Shown here: piece by piece, positions 16,598 through 24,698 of the stretch
Layout of the letters: each line of letters begins with the position of its first letter
Position numbering within the stretch: position 1 is the first letter of the stretch
IMG/VR virus record: IMGVR_UViG_3300027852_000051
Coordinates: 1-49,061 of that record
Source: a virus
Length of the DNA stretch: 49,061 bases
Strand: one strand, 5' to 3'
Made by a program: the position numbers and the translations under genes
The notes under the pieces: model-generated
Told to the model about the DNA's origin: nothing
Seen by the model: the letters and a program-made list of their open reading frames with translations, nothing else
Databases searched by the model: none

Positions 16598-19500
16598 ATG
16601 GGATATAAAGAAGCTTTTAATTTACTTATGAGAGAAGACAAAGCTCTTGAGAAAGCAACTGCTAAGAGAGAAGAAGGTATTGCTAAGGCAAGGGAAAAAT
16701 TCTCTACTGACCCTGATAAACCTCAGAAGATGATTGCAAATCTTATGAAGCAACATGTTCCTGAAGGAGAGAAAATCAGGACAAGGAGACATGCTACTAC
16801 TCTTGAAGCTGTCAGTGCAGCTATTCCTGGAAAAGATCCAAGAAGAAAAATGGGAGCAGATGTTCTTGCAGATTATAACAAGATGATTAATGACCCAAGG
16901 TTAGGAAAATATAAGACTGAGGAAATTGTTCTTGCTTCCTATAGAAGGAACTTGGAGAATAAAAGAGAAGATATACATGAATATACTCATGGACTTAAAG
17001 CAGGAGCTTTTAGAATGTTTCCTGCTCTTGCTCCAAAAGTAAAGGAGCTTGCTACTCAAGGGGCTTGGGAAGCAGAGGAACCAAGAGGACATTATACTCC
17101 TATGGCAGCTTCCTTTGCAGCAGGCGCAGCTCTTACAGGATTAGGAGAACTAGGAAAGAGAGGAATTGGAAAGACAACTATGGGGAAAGAACTCCTGAAG
17201 AAAGCAGGAGGGAAGGGAATGGCAAGTTGGATGGGGAAGAGACTTGCAGTAAGTCCTCATCCTTATGCTAAGATGGTAGGCTTTGGTCTTCTTGCTGTTC
17301 CAGAGTTCATGGCTTTTGAGAAGGTGGGGAATGTTATAGAGAAGACTGAGTTTGCACAAGAGAATCCGAAGAAAGCTTTTCTTGCTGAGTTGGCTCTTGG
17401 TGGTTTTTCTGCTGCTGTTGTGGGAGGAACATTGAGTAGACTAGGTAAGAGAACAATAAAGAATGTACTTGCAAAGAATACTCTTAAGGATACTCTTGAG
17501 GCAGAAGTTGCAACTGCTCCTACAGCAGAGAATCTTACTTCTCTTCAAAAAGTAGGAAAGGAAGTAAAGACTGCAGAGAAGAATATAGATGATGTTACTA
17601 AGGAACTTGCAGATAAAACAACTAAAGAACTTGATAAAGTTTCTCCTAAAGGAAAGAAGGAAAAGAAGTTTTCAGATATAGAAAATACTGAAAGAGTTTT
17701 TGAAGAGATAAGAGCAGGAAAGAGTGCTCAAGAGGCTATAGATAAAGTAGGGAAGGAAGAGATACTTCTTCAAGAAGCAAGTAAGATAAAGAAGCCCCAG
17801 ACAATAGGGAAGAAGACTAAAGAGGGTTTGGAAGGTCTTGGTTATAAAGAAGAAGACTTTAAAGATATGACTTATCAAGCAGCTAGAGCTATTATAAAAG
17901 GAGGAGAGAAAAATATAAAGACAAAAGTTGCAGAGAAAGAGATCACTAAGATAGTTACAGCTCCTCCTAAGGTAATTGTTCCTAAAGGAAAAAAGTCAAT
18001 TGTTGACCTTTCTGAGGAAGAAAGATTTAAAGCTCTTAGAGAGATGTCTCCACAAGAGAGATTTGATCTCAAAGAAGGAGGGAAGGTAACTGCAAGAGAA
18101 ATAAAAAAGGTGAATGATTCTCTTAGGAAAGAAGTTGAAAAAGGGGTGGAGTATAAGGAGTATGAAAAGACTCTTGAAGAAGGAATAAGTAAAGAGCAAT
18201 ATAATATTACTAAGGAAGTTGGAGCTTCTGAAGGTGGTATGAAGGTTGCAGTAAAACTTAATAGAATGGAGCTTATGAAAGTTTCTTCAGCAAAGATTGC
18301 AGCAAAGAAAGGAACTGCAAGTACAGAGCAGGAGAAAATTGTTGAAGCTTCTATGAGAGAGGATACTAATGCAGTTAAGAAACTCATAGAAGGTCTTGTT
18401 ATGGCTTCGGGACTTACTACTCTAGGAGCTATCTTGGAACCTGATGAGGCTGAAGCAGGAATGGCAGATAGAATTCTTACAAAACTCACAGCAAAGTTGG
18501 TACAAGGTGCTGAGAAAAAAACAGTTCCAAATCTTTTGAAGAGTATAGAAAAAGCAGGGTTACTTCCTAAAGCAAGTGAGAATCCTTTTGCAGTAGGGGA
18601 GGCAATGAAGCAGGTGAAAGTTTTACCTGATCTTTCTGTTGTGATGGGGAGAAATGATATGAATCCAGCTCTGCAAGCTATGGCAACTCCGTATATGACT
18701 GCTCATCATTACTTTAGTGTTAATAAAAGTGGAATGGAAACCTTCACTAATCCTATGGTACAGTGGGCTAGTGGTCAAACAGCAGCAAAATATAATGCTA
18801 AAGAAGGTGTTGAAGTCTTTGGAAGAATTATGAAAGATGTTAAAAACTTTACTTCTACTACTGATGATGTAATTACTGAGATGAAACCTCTTATGGAAAA
18901 GTTTTATATGCCTATGCAAGAGAGAGCTTTCCATGACAAGAGTGCAAAATATTTTAAGAAGATTGCAGATGCAGAAATGAATAAGGTTCTTAAGGCAGAG
19001 AAATATGGAAAGAAGCTAGATGAAGGAGCATTTACTGCTGCAGAAGATTTTGTAGGGAGATATAAGTTTCATAAAGAACATCTTGATAAAACAGTAACTC
19101 TCTTTGAAGAGTATAATAAAGCCTGGTTAGAAAAGATGCAAGAGCTTGCTCCAAAGCATAGTGGGGTAAGGATGTTCTTAGCTGCAGAAGATACTGCTGG
19201 TTATGAGGCATATCCTTTTCTGGAGGGTATGCTTTCACATGAAGAGAAAGTTGCTGTTGCAAGAATTCAAGAGATGATGGGAACATATGCAGAGAGAATA
19301 GTAGAGGCAGGAGGAAAAGTCTTTACAAAGAAACCTTTTATCCATCACTCATCTCATCCAGATGCAAACTTTAATAGTCTTCAAAAAAGGATTAGTGAGA
19401 TAAATCCTTATATGGATTATACTCCTCCTATGGCAAAGTTACATAGTAGAGCTGCAGGATTTAAACCTATGGTTCCAGATATAGAACACTCTATGCTGAG

Positions 19501-20794
19501 GTATTTACCTGATGTGAATTTAAGAATAGAAGGGATGGATTTTTGGAGAAAGAAACAAAAAGACGGCTGGCATGCTTTTTCTGAAAGTCAAATTGTACAA
19601 AAGATTCCAGGATTAAGTAAGTTTTTCCAGTCTTTTAAAGAAGGATTTACACCTTCTCAAAGAGAGGGGATTGATGCCTGGGCAGAGAAAGTATATGCAC
19701 TTGAGGTAGCAAGACTTCTTGCATTCTCTCCTTCAGTTACTTTCAAGCATGGGTTAAAGATGGCTACTGATCTTAGGATCTTTGGAGTAGAAGGAGCAAA
19801 GAGTATTCCTGAAGCTATAGGGACTTTTTCAAGATTAGAACTAGAGAGGGTAGGAGGAAAGGAAGCTCTTAAGAAAACAGGAATTTCTCTTAATACTATG
19901 GATGATGCAGTGAAAGCTTTTACAGAACAAGGAGATTTATGGAGAACAATTTCAGACATTGCTCCTTTTAAAGGAACTGAGAGTCAATGGGATAAGATGA
20001 TAGGAAAGTTTAATGAGTTTGGAGGTTATCCTGTTGCAGCAATAGAGAGATATGACAGAGGATTTTCTACAATGGTTTCTCTTAAGATGGCAGCTAAGAA
20101 AGGAATGACTCCAGCACAAGCAACTTATGCAGTTTATGATACCATAATTAAAGCTAATTTTCTCAGTGGAAATTTAAATCCTTCTTGGCTTAGGAATCCA
20201 AAGATAAGAATGATGATGATATTTCAAGGTACTCCTTTTAAACTCTTAGAACAAAGAGCTCGTCTTTATCAGAGAGGAGCAAAGAGTGTAAAGGAGGCAG
20301 GGAAAGTAACCCTAGAACAATTAAATAATTTAAGAAAAGGGGTTAAAGAAGGAGAGCAAGCCTTCAAATGGGGTCTTATAAAAGGAGCTCTTACAAATCA
20401 GAAAGATCTTTTTGGGACTCCTATTACTCAGCAAATAATGAGAGAGCTTCTTCTTGTTGGAGGTGCTGTTGGAGGTGGGAGAGCTATGTTTGATATGGAC
20501 TTGTTTCATCATTTCTTTCACCCTCCTTTTATAAAGTTAAAAACAAAAGAGATTGCTGTGGGGACAAGTCCTATCTTTAATGCTGCATATGAGACTTGGA
20601 TGGATAAGGAAGAAGATGATGATGAGTTTGTTTTAAGTACTTTTTTCAAGGAGTGGTTTGGAAGGAGTACGAAAGGTTATCCGGTGCCTGCTAATTTTAG
20701 AAAGGTTTATAGACTTAGTACAGATGATATACCAGATATATATAAAGGAAGTGAGTTTCAATATATCTTTGGTATTCCATCCTTACATGATTAA
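16598..20794 (+). CDS. Giant internal/ejection protein with HExxH motif, 1398 aa
   Basis: By size, position and composition this is probably an internal virion protein injected with the DNA. HEYTH at residues 127-131 forms an HExxH signature. Several Gly/Ala-rich hydrophobic stretches follow (about 165-185, 222-240 and 260-285, plus one near 610). These could insert into a membrane, as ejection proteins of short-tailed phages do. Residues ~290-560 are Lys/Glu-rich helices; the C-terminal ~750 residues are helical with scattered hydrophobics. It contains a dispersed palindrome in its coding sequence (17995-18007). It is the last gene of the rightward unit and is followed by a terminator. Confidence 0.7.
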   Translation: MGYKEAFNLLMREDKALEKATAKREEGIAKAREKFSTDPDKPQKMIANLMKQHVPEGEKIRTRRHATTLEAVSAAIPGKDPRRKMGADVLADYNKMINDPRLGKYKTEEIVLASYRRNLENKREDIHEYTHGLKAGAFRMFPALAPKVKELATQGAWEAEEPRGHYTPMAASFAAGAALTGLGELGKRGIGKTTMGKELLKKAGGKGMASWMGKRLAVSPHPYAKMVGFGLLAVPEFMAFEKVGNVIEKTEFAQENPKKAFLAELALGGFSAAVVGGTLSRLGKRTIKNVLAKNTLKDTLEAEVATAPTAENLTSLQKVGKEVKTAEKNIDDVTKELADKTTKELDKVSPKGKKEKKFSDIENTERVFEEIRAGKSAQEAIDKVGKEEILLQEASKIKKPQTIGKKTKEGLEGLGYKEEDFKDMTYQAARAIIKGGEKNIKTKVAEKEITKIVTAPPKVIVPKGKKSIVDLSEEERFKALREMSPQERFDLKEGGKVTAREIKKVNDSLRKEVEKGVEYKEYEKTLEEGISKEQYNITKEVGASEGGMKVAVKLNRMELMKVSSAKIAAKKGTASTEQEKIVEASMREDTNAVKKLIEGLVMASGLTTLGAILEPDEAEAGMADRILTKLTAKLVQGAEKKTVPNLLKSIEKAGLLPKASENPFAVGEAMKQVKVLPDLSVVMGRNDMNPALQAMATPYMTAHHYFSVNKSGMETFTNPMVQWASGQTAAKYNAKEGVEVFGRIMKDVKNFTSTTDDVITEMKPLMEKFYMPMQERAFHDKSAKYFKKIADAEMNKVLKAEKYGKKLDEGAFTAAEDFVGRYKFHKEHLDKTVTLFEEYNKAWLEKMQELAPKHSGVRMFLAAEDTAGYEAYPFLEGMLSHEEKVAVARIQEMMGTYAERIVEAGGKVFTKKPFIHHSSHPDANFNSLQKRISEINPYMDYTPPMAKLHSRAAGFKPMVPDIEHSMLRYLPDVNLRIEGMDFWRKKQKDGWHAFSESQIVQKIPGLSKFFQSFKEGFTPSQREGIDAWAEKVYALEVARLLAFSPSVTFKHGLKMATDLRIFGVEGAKSIPEAIGTFSRLELERVGGKEALKKTGISLNTMDDAVKAFTEQGDLWRTISDIAPFKGTESQWDKMIGKFNEFGGYPVAAIERYDRGFSTMVSLKMAAKKGMTPAQATYAVYDTIIKANFLSGNLNPSWLRNPKIRMMMIFQGTPFKLLEQRARLYQRGAKSVKEAGKVTLEQLNNLRKGVKEGEQAFKWGLIKGALTNQKDLFGTPITQQIMRELLLVGGAVGGGRAMFDMDLFHHFFHPPFIKLKTKEIAVGTSPIFNAAYETWMDKEEDDDEFVLSTFFKEWFGRSTKGYPVPANFRKVYRLSTDDIPDIYKGSEFQYIFGIPSLHD
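17995..18007. repeat. Dispersed palindrome inside a coding sequence
   Basis: GTCAA, spacer TTG, TTGAC, followed by CTTTCT, matching the intergenic consensus even in the flank. It encodes part of K-S-I-V-D-L-S. It is the only full copy found inside a gene, so it may be chance or an internal site. Confidence 0.6.
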
Positions 20795-20803
20795 GGAAAG
20801 AGA

Positions 20804-20831
20804 GGGAGGCTTTGCCTCCCTTTTCTTTTTT
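20804..20831 (+). terminator. Intrinsic terminator of the rightward unit
   Basis: GGGAGGC, loop TTT, GCCTCCC, then a run of ten T in eleven bases. It lies 9 bases after the stop of the 1398-aa gene and immediately before the convergent leftward gene. It is the clearest rho-independent terminator in the window. The reverse direction lacks a pure T tract, so it mainly stops rightward transcription. Confidence 0.95.
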
Positions 20832-20832
20832 A

Positions 20833-21180
20833 CTATACGTCTGTCCATCTCTTTAGAACTGCAAATATTTTCACATAATCACCATTCAAAAAAGCCTCTG
20901 GTAAACCTCCCTCTTCAACCCCAAGTTGCGACCAGTTTCCATTGCCTGTGCAGAAATCATAAAAATAATGAGGTCTTGCGTCCTTATGTTCTTTTGTACA
21001 CTTATAAATTGTAGTAATTGGGCCATGGTCTGGTTCCCATTCTACTCCAACCCTTCCACTATCATAAAAGAATGTCATACATTTTTTCACTCCATTTCCG
21101 CCATCTGTTTTATAGGCAGAGATTATTACGTAAGCATTTTCAATGTCTGGAAACGGAATACATTTTATACCTTTATTCAT
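20833..21180 (-). CDS. Hypothetical protein, 115 aa
   Basis: Not recognised. It is the last gene of the leftward unit. It is soluble, aromatic-rich and has a Cys/His-containing middle (YKCTKEHKDARPHYFYDFC). A good AAAGGAGG site precedes the ATG. Base composition is slightly less AT-rich than its neighbours, as for the next few genes to the right. Confidence 0.65.
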   Translation of the reverse strand: MNKGIKCIPFPDIENAYVIISAYKTDGGNGVKKCMTFFYDSGRVGVEWEPDHGPITTIYKCTKEHKDARPHYFYDFCTGNGNWSQLGVEEGGLPEAFLNGDYVKIFAVLKRWTDV

Positions 21181-21192
21181 GATATACCTCCT

Positions 21193-21423
21193 TTATTTAA
21201 AGTAGTTAACAATCGCTTGTCTTGCACACATCTTGATACCACAAAGAGAAGATCTCATCATAAACAGTGGACTTCCTCTCTCCAGTTGTTTTAAGATTGT
21301 GAGAGAGAAAGCAATCATTCCACAGATGTTTATCCATACTCCTTTCCTGGTTTTGGACTTTCCAAACTTTCTGAAAGCAGCAAAGTAAAGCCAGAACAGT
21401 ATCTTTCTGAGTAGGTTAGCCAT
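21193..21423 (-). CDS. Small putative membrane protein, 76 aa
   Basis: Two hydrophobic stretches (LLRKILFWLYFAAF and GVWINICGMIAFSLTIL), separated by a basic loop, suggest a small membrane protein. A holin-like role is possible but unproven. Its start overlaps the end of the upstream gene by 8 bases, indicating translational coupling. Confidence 0.5.
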   Translation of the reverse strand: MANLLRKILFWLYFAAFRKFGKSKTRKGVWINICGMIAFSLTILKQLERGSPLFMMRSSLCGIKMCARQAIVNYFK

Positions 21424-21622
21424 TCTGCTTCTCTTTCATAAGCGATATACCCATCTCATAACCCATGTCCCATGCCTCAGCCTGGCATATCAAACAAGGT
21501 GATACTGCAACTGCAGCACACACAGAAACCTCATTCTCATTCTTTATAAAACTGAATTGTAATTCAGAACCACAAGAGCAATAAACTTCAAAATTGACTT
21601 TTAGTTGTATGTCTGTTTTCAT
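21416..21622 (-). CDS. Small Cys-rich protein, 68 aa
   Basis: Has CSCG near residue 15 and CLIC near residue 43, which could form a zinc ribbon. The function is unknown. An AAAGGAGTAGCAAA leader precedes the ATG, and its 3' end overlaps the next gene downstream. Confidence 0.6.
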   Translation of the reverse strand: MKTDIQLKVNFEVYCSCGSELQFSFIKNENEVSVCAAVAVSPCLICQAEAWDMGYEMGISLMKEKQNG

Positions 21623-21641
21623 TTTGCTACTCCTTTTTCCT

Positions 21642-21833
21642 TTATCTTTCCCTCATGCAATTCTCAGATATCCAATGCAAAGTATGCACTTTTCCAGCAA
21701 ACGATGTTTCATCATATACAATAGGTATATTGTTCTGTACACACTTTAGATTCTCTGCTATCATCCCCTGTATTTCTGCGTTAATCGCTGCTATTTCTGC
21801 CAATTGTGCTACGTTCCATGTGTTGTCAGCCAT
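21642..21833 (-). CDS. Hypothetical protein, 63 aa
   Basis: A helical N-terminus (NVAQLAEIAAINAEIQGMIAENL) and a short polar C-terminus. No family is recognised. It has an AAAGGAGGGAAAATA leader and is tightly spaced in the leftward run. Confidence 0.6.
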   Translation of the reverse strand: MADNTWNVAQLAEIAAINAEIQGMIAENLKCVQNNIPIVYDETSFAGKVHTLHWISENCMRER

Positions 21834-21849
21834 TATTTTCCCTCCTTTT

Positions 21850-22218
21850 CTAGTAGTCCTCTAGTAACTTCATAATCCTTTCTTCTTCTTCTTTCTCCTT
21901 CCTTTTGATCTGGTTTTGTTTTTCTATTAAAGCATTTTCCTCTTCTTCTCTTCTTGTTCTTACTAACCTTAAAAAGTCCTCTATCCAAGGGCCATGATAT
22001 AACCAGCCACAGGGCTTATTGAGACCTAAAGCTCCATATACTTCAATAGCGTTTTTGTTTTTTGGCGGCTTAACTGGGCCATTATATATTCCTTTCTCGT
22101 TTTTTGGTAAAATGAAAATCCTAAAGGGTGCGCATCCCTTAGTCCTACCGGAAACAAAGTATAACTTTTCTACTTGTCCAGTCTTAAATAATTCTGCGTA
22201 TTCCATAGCTTCGTGCAT
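21850..22218 (-). CDS. Hypothetical protein, 122 aa
   Basis: The first ~80 residues look like a compact domain (KLYFVSGRTKGCAPFRIFILP); the last ~40 are a very charged helix (REEEENALIEKQNQIKRKEK). The function is not recognised. The start is supported by AAGGAGAATAAGC. Confidence 0.6.
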   Translation of the reverse strand: MHEAMEYAELFKTGQVEKLYFVSGRTKGCAPFRIFILPKNEKGIYNGPVKPPKNKNAIEVYGALGLNKPCGWLYHGPWIEDFLRLVRTRREEEENALIEKQNQIKRKEKEEEERIMKLLEDY

Positions 22219-22242
22219 GTGCTTATTCTCCTTCTTTCTTAT

Positions 22243-22329
22243 TTAATCATTAATTCCAATTTGATCGAAAAAAGCATCAGCAAATTCACCAGCTCTTTTC
22301 AAATTAAACTCGACTCTGTCTTTAGTCAT
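22243..22329 (-). CDS. Possible 28-aa peptide
   Basis: A short frame starts at an ATG overlapping the stop region of the upstream 349-aa gene and encodes 28 residues (MTKDRVEFNLKRAGEFADAF...). The overlap and composition resemble other tiny genes here, but only a weak GGGA precedes the start. It may be spurious. Confidence 0.3.
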   Translation of the reverse strand: MTKDRVEFNLKRAGEFADAFFDQIGIND

Positions 22330-23371
22330 TTTTTCTATCCCAATCTTCCATTTCTACTTCATTTAAGATTTTATAAAAATCTTCTGCTTGTGAATTCACC
22401 TCAGAGGCAAAGTCATCAAGTTTTATCTTGGCTTCTTCACCATTTTTTACTATAGTATCCATGTGGTTTGTTTTTCTTTCCTGGTCTTCCATCGATAATA
22501 CCACATGACATCTTCCGCAATACATGTCCTCATCAACTTGATAGGGGGTATCATCTTCAATACAATGTAAATACCCATCTCCAACGTGTTTAACCTTATA
22601 GCAGGTTCTACCATGTATGACGTCAGAATCTTTATTTGCATGCTCTACTTTTTCTATATCAACATTCCTGATGGTTTCTCTATTATAGTTTTCGTCCTCT
22701 TCACACTGTTTTATTGAGTGATTTATTTTCGATCTCAAGTCAAACTCAGGAGGAGCAACTGAATTGAATTGAGATATCTCTTTTGGTTCGCCTTTCAACT
22801 GAAAATAATTATCCCCATAGATTCTCCACCTACACAGTTCGATCGGTGTTACCTCAGAAGCATTTACACTGCCTATTGCCCCTGCGATTTCTAGGCCAGC
22901 AACGACAAGTTCAGAACAAAAGAACTTGCTGAAATCTTCCGCACTCTCACTAAAAGGCAAAAAGTCTATGGCTGACCTTACTGCCTGGGATATGTCATAG
23001 TGTTTTTTTGCTTTGGCTTGATTGAACAAAAAGTTAAAGAATTTTTTCTGGTTGAAATAGTTATGTCTAATTGATGTATCCATTGGCAACCACCAGATAT
23101 CTCCATCGTAGAGTCCAATCCGGTCGCTAAGGCGTGACGTGACTACTCCGTTAAATCCATTCAATGACGTGGACTCGATTATTTGGTTAAAGAACCTTCC
23201 TGATTTATCCTCAGGTATCTTGGTTTGAAGGACTACTCCAACGTGAGATACGCTGGAGCGTGTTGCGAATTTGACCAGCGATGAAAAGCCTCCTCTCCCC
23301 CCAAATGCAATTACATCTCCAAGTTTCATATACTTTCTTGCTTCTTTATATTCCATTTCTTTTACTGACAT
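22322..23371 (-). CDS. YiiX-like permuted papain-fold (NlpC/P60 superfamily) protein
   Basis: The N-terminal ~170 residues match the permuted NlpC/P60 layout of YiiX/YaeF-type enzymes: GDVIAFGGRG, His43 in SVSHVGVV, and Cys152 in FFCSELVV. Such folds hydrolyse amide or ester bonds in peptidoglycan or lipids. The C-terminal ~150 residues are unrelated and hold a possible zinc site (TC, LHC and CGRCH between about residues 255 and 295). It could be a lysis or host-takeover enzyme. The ATG follows a GGAGG site. It is less AT-rich than the genes to its right. Confidence 0.65.
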   Translation of the reverse strand: MSVKEMEYKEARKYMKLGDVIAFGGRGGFSSLVKFATRSSVSHVGVVLQTKIPEDKSGRFFNQIIESTSLNGFNGVVTSRLSDRIGLYDGDIWWLPMDTSIRHNYFNQKKFFNFLFNQAKAKKHYDISQAVRSAIDFLPFSESAEDFSKFFCSELVVAGLEIAGAIGSVNASEVTPIELCRWRIYGDNYFQLKGEPKEISQFNSVAPPEFDLRSKINHSIKQCEEDENYNRETIRNVDIEKVEHANKDSDVIHGRTCYKVKHVGDGYLHCIEDDTPYQVDEDMYCGRCHVVLSMEDQERKTNHMDTIVKNGEEAKIKLDDFASEVNSQAEDFYKILNEVEMEDWDRKND

Positions 23372-23385
23372 TTTAAGCCTCCTTT

Positions 23386-23589
23386 CTAATAAGCTATATT
23401 ACCTGTTTGATAAAAAATAATACTGTTACATGTTGGACAATCTATAATAGGCCGATAGTCTTGCGCATCAGAGGACCATCTTACATTTCCTTCAATAGTT
23501 TCTTGTGTATCATGGTTATGAGTATCAGGCATAATAATTCTGTCCTTATCCAAAACACAACCACAATTTTGACATGATATTAAGTTCAT
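23386..23589 (-). CDS. Small zinc-ribbon protein, 67 aa
   Basis: CQNC near the start and CPTC near residue 53 make a likely zinc ribbon. I chose the ATG at 23589, which has a GGAG site 9 bases upstream. A longer in-frame extension reads through an A25 tract and the tRNA-like sequence and is not credible as protein. Confidence 0.7.
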   Translation of the reverse strand: MNLISCQNCGCVLDKDRIIMPDTHNHDTQETIEGNVRWSSDAQDYRPIIDCPTCNSIIFYQTGNIAY

Positions 23590-23601
23590 TTTAATTACTC
23601 C

Positions 23602-23626
23602 TTTTTTTTTTTTTTTTTTTTTTTTT
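23602..23626. repeat. 25-base T tract (A25 on the minus strand)
   Basis: An uninterrupted run of 25 T. In the direction of transcription it is A25, starting 2 bases after the tRNA-like sequence and ending just before the ribosome site of the zinc-ribbon gene. Homopolymers this long are rare in phages and may vary in length or be an assembly estimate. Confidence 0.95.
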
Positions 23627-23628
23627 GC

Positions 23629-23735
23629 TGCTTGGAATCGAACCAAGACCGGCAGACCTTCACAGACCACTGAATGACTGAATTGAACAGTCGGAGTCTG
23701 CCGTGTTCCTGACCACTGCACCTGCTGTGGGTCAA
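23629..23735 (-). ncRNA. Degenerate tRNA-like sequence
   Basis: On the minus strand there is a perfect T-arm (CTTGG, TTCGATT, CCAAG; plus-strand 23631-23647). There is also a 5-bp stem with a seven-base loop resembling an anticodon arm (GACTG, TTCAATT, CAGTC; 23676-23692), enclosed by an 8-bp pair CGGCAGAC / GTCTGCCG (23696-23703 with 23650-23657). A GTC/GAC stem closes a plausible D-loop. I cannot find a good acceptor stem, and the spacing between D and anticodon arms is non-canonical, so a working tRNA is unlikely. A TATAAT at 23745-23750 would start an RNA at about its 5' end. Confidence 0.45.
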
Positions 23736-23750
23736 GCATAAAAGATTATA

Positions 23751-24158
23751 CTAGTTTTCTACATTTATTGTGATATTGACACTACTCGCTGTAATTGTTA
23801 AACCACCAGGTGCACATAGAGACGTGGATACTTCGTTACTGTATCCTGATTCTTCAGTTGCATTATAGGAAGTGACTACAAACCAAGTTTTTTGGCCAGG
23901 TAGATTATGCAGAGTAGCCTCTGGTGAATCTTCACCTGTTTGTGATAATGTCATTGTTACTGGAGAGCTACCCTCTGTTGCACCTGTTCCATTGTAAGGA
24001 GGACCAGATTTTTCAGTGTCATAGTAGATCTTGTAACCTGTAATGTTCTCTGTTACAGGATCCCACTGAAGATTTATATCTTGTGCGTTTGCTGGAATTG
24101 CAGTAACCAATCCAAATAACAATACCACAAATACTACTTTACCAAGTTTCTTAATCAT
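23751..24158 (-). CDS. Secreted fibronectin type III protein, 135 aa
   Basis: A clear Sec signal peptide (MIKK, hydrophobic VVFVVLLFGLVTA, likely cleavage after PANA) is followed by one FN3 domain with the usual landmarks: LQWDPVTENITGYKIYY, then LHNLPGQKTWFVVTSYN and SGYSNEVS. A Ser/Thr-rich tail of ~20 residues follows. FN3 domains bind proteins or sugars. A signal peptide means export by the host during infection, unusual for an early-region phage gene. It has a GGAGGAAAAAG leader and overlaps the preceding 48-aa gene. Confidence 0.8.
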   Translation of the reverse strand: MIKKLGKVVFVVLLFGLVTAIPANAQDINLQWDPVTENITGYKIYYDTEKSGPPYNGTGATEGSSPVTMTLSQTGEDSPEATLHNLPGQKTWFVVTSYNATEESGYSNEVSTSLCAPGGLTITASSVNITINVEN

Positions 24159-24297
24159 CTTTTTCCTCCTTCTTAATGACCTTACAATTACAACTCCAAG
24201 GTCTTTGTTCTACTTCAGGGTTCTTGTATATAATCCTATGACAATAGACACACTTGTCTATCTCAACTGCTTGATCTTCACTCTTATGAGTCATCAT
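24151..24297 (-). CDS. Small Cys-rich protein, 48 aa
   Basis: Encodes 48 residues with CVYCH and a later CNC, a possible zinc site, and a Lys/Glu-rich tail. AAGGAG lies 8 bases before the ATG at 24297, and the 3' end overlaps the FN3 gene start by 8 bases, supporting coupled translation. The function is unknown. Confidence 0.65.
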   Translation of the reverse strand: MMTHKSEDQAVEIDKCVYCHRIIYKNPEVEQRPWSCNCKVIKKEEKDD

Positions 24298-24316
24298 TTT
24301 ATTTTCTCCTTAATAG

Positions 24317-24409
24317 TTAATGTAAATTACAAACAATCTTTACCAACCATATACCAAAAGCACACAATACTACAAGTGCTGTTGATAATACTATATCTAT
24401 TTTACTCAT
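24317..24409 (-). CDS. Single-pass membrane micro-protein, 30 aa
   Basis: A 30-residue peptide (MSKIDIVLSTALVVLCAFGI, then WLVKIVCNLH) that is almost entirely one membrane helix. It has a strong GGAGG site, and its ATG overlaps the stop of the glutaredoxin-like gene by 8 bases. Too small for homology from reading alone; a holin-like, regulatory or toxin role is possible. Confidence 0.6.
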   Translation of the reverse strand: MSKIDIVLSTALVVLCAFGIWLVKIVCNLH

Positions 24410-24698
24410 TTTTACTCACCTCCTTTTCTTTCAGATATTCTACAATATCATCACCAAAGAATTTTTCACCTTCAAGACCATAAAATTCTTCAGGTCCTAC
24501 ATACAAACAGGGAGTTTCTATCTCACCACTGTGGTTTGACATCTCATAGAAAAAAGCTAAGGACAATCCCTCTGCATCATTGAGAGAATATTCAATCAGA
24601 TCTTCAGCTTCATCATAAAAGTGAGCATTTCTAAAGTCCTCACATTTGATACATCCTTCTTGTGTCCAAAGTAAAGTTATATTTTTCTTCTTACACAT
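24402..24698 (-). CDS. Glutaredoxin/thioredoxin-like protein, 98 aa
   Basis: Cys16-x-x-Cys19 (GCIKC) lies after a beta strand (ITLLWTQE), and a Thr-Pro pair at ETPCLYVG matches the cis-Pro loop of the thioredoxin fold. The family reduces disulfides, for instance in ribonucleotide reductase. No reductase gene is in the window, so it may serve a host enzyme. It overlaps the thymidylate synthase homologue by 8 bases and is probably translated with it. Confidence 0.65.
   Translation of the reverse strand: MCKKKNITLLWTQEGCIKCEDFRNAHFYDEAEDLIEYSLNDAEGLSLAFFYEMSNHSGEIETPCLYVGPEEFYGLEGEKFFGDDIVEYLKEKEVSKNE

Noticed and set aside
23629-23735. Functional tRNA with a long variable arm
   Set aside because: No acceptor stem pairs with the bases after the T-arm, and the spacing between D and anticodon arms is wrong.
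23590-23739. N-terminal extension of the zinc-ribbon protein through the A25 tract
   Set aside because: It would encode eight Lys in a row plus the tRNA-like sequence. A normal ribosome site precedes the internal ATG at 23589.
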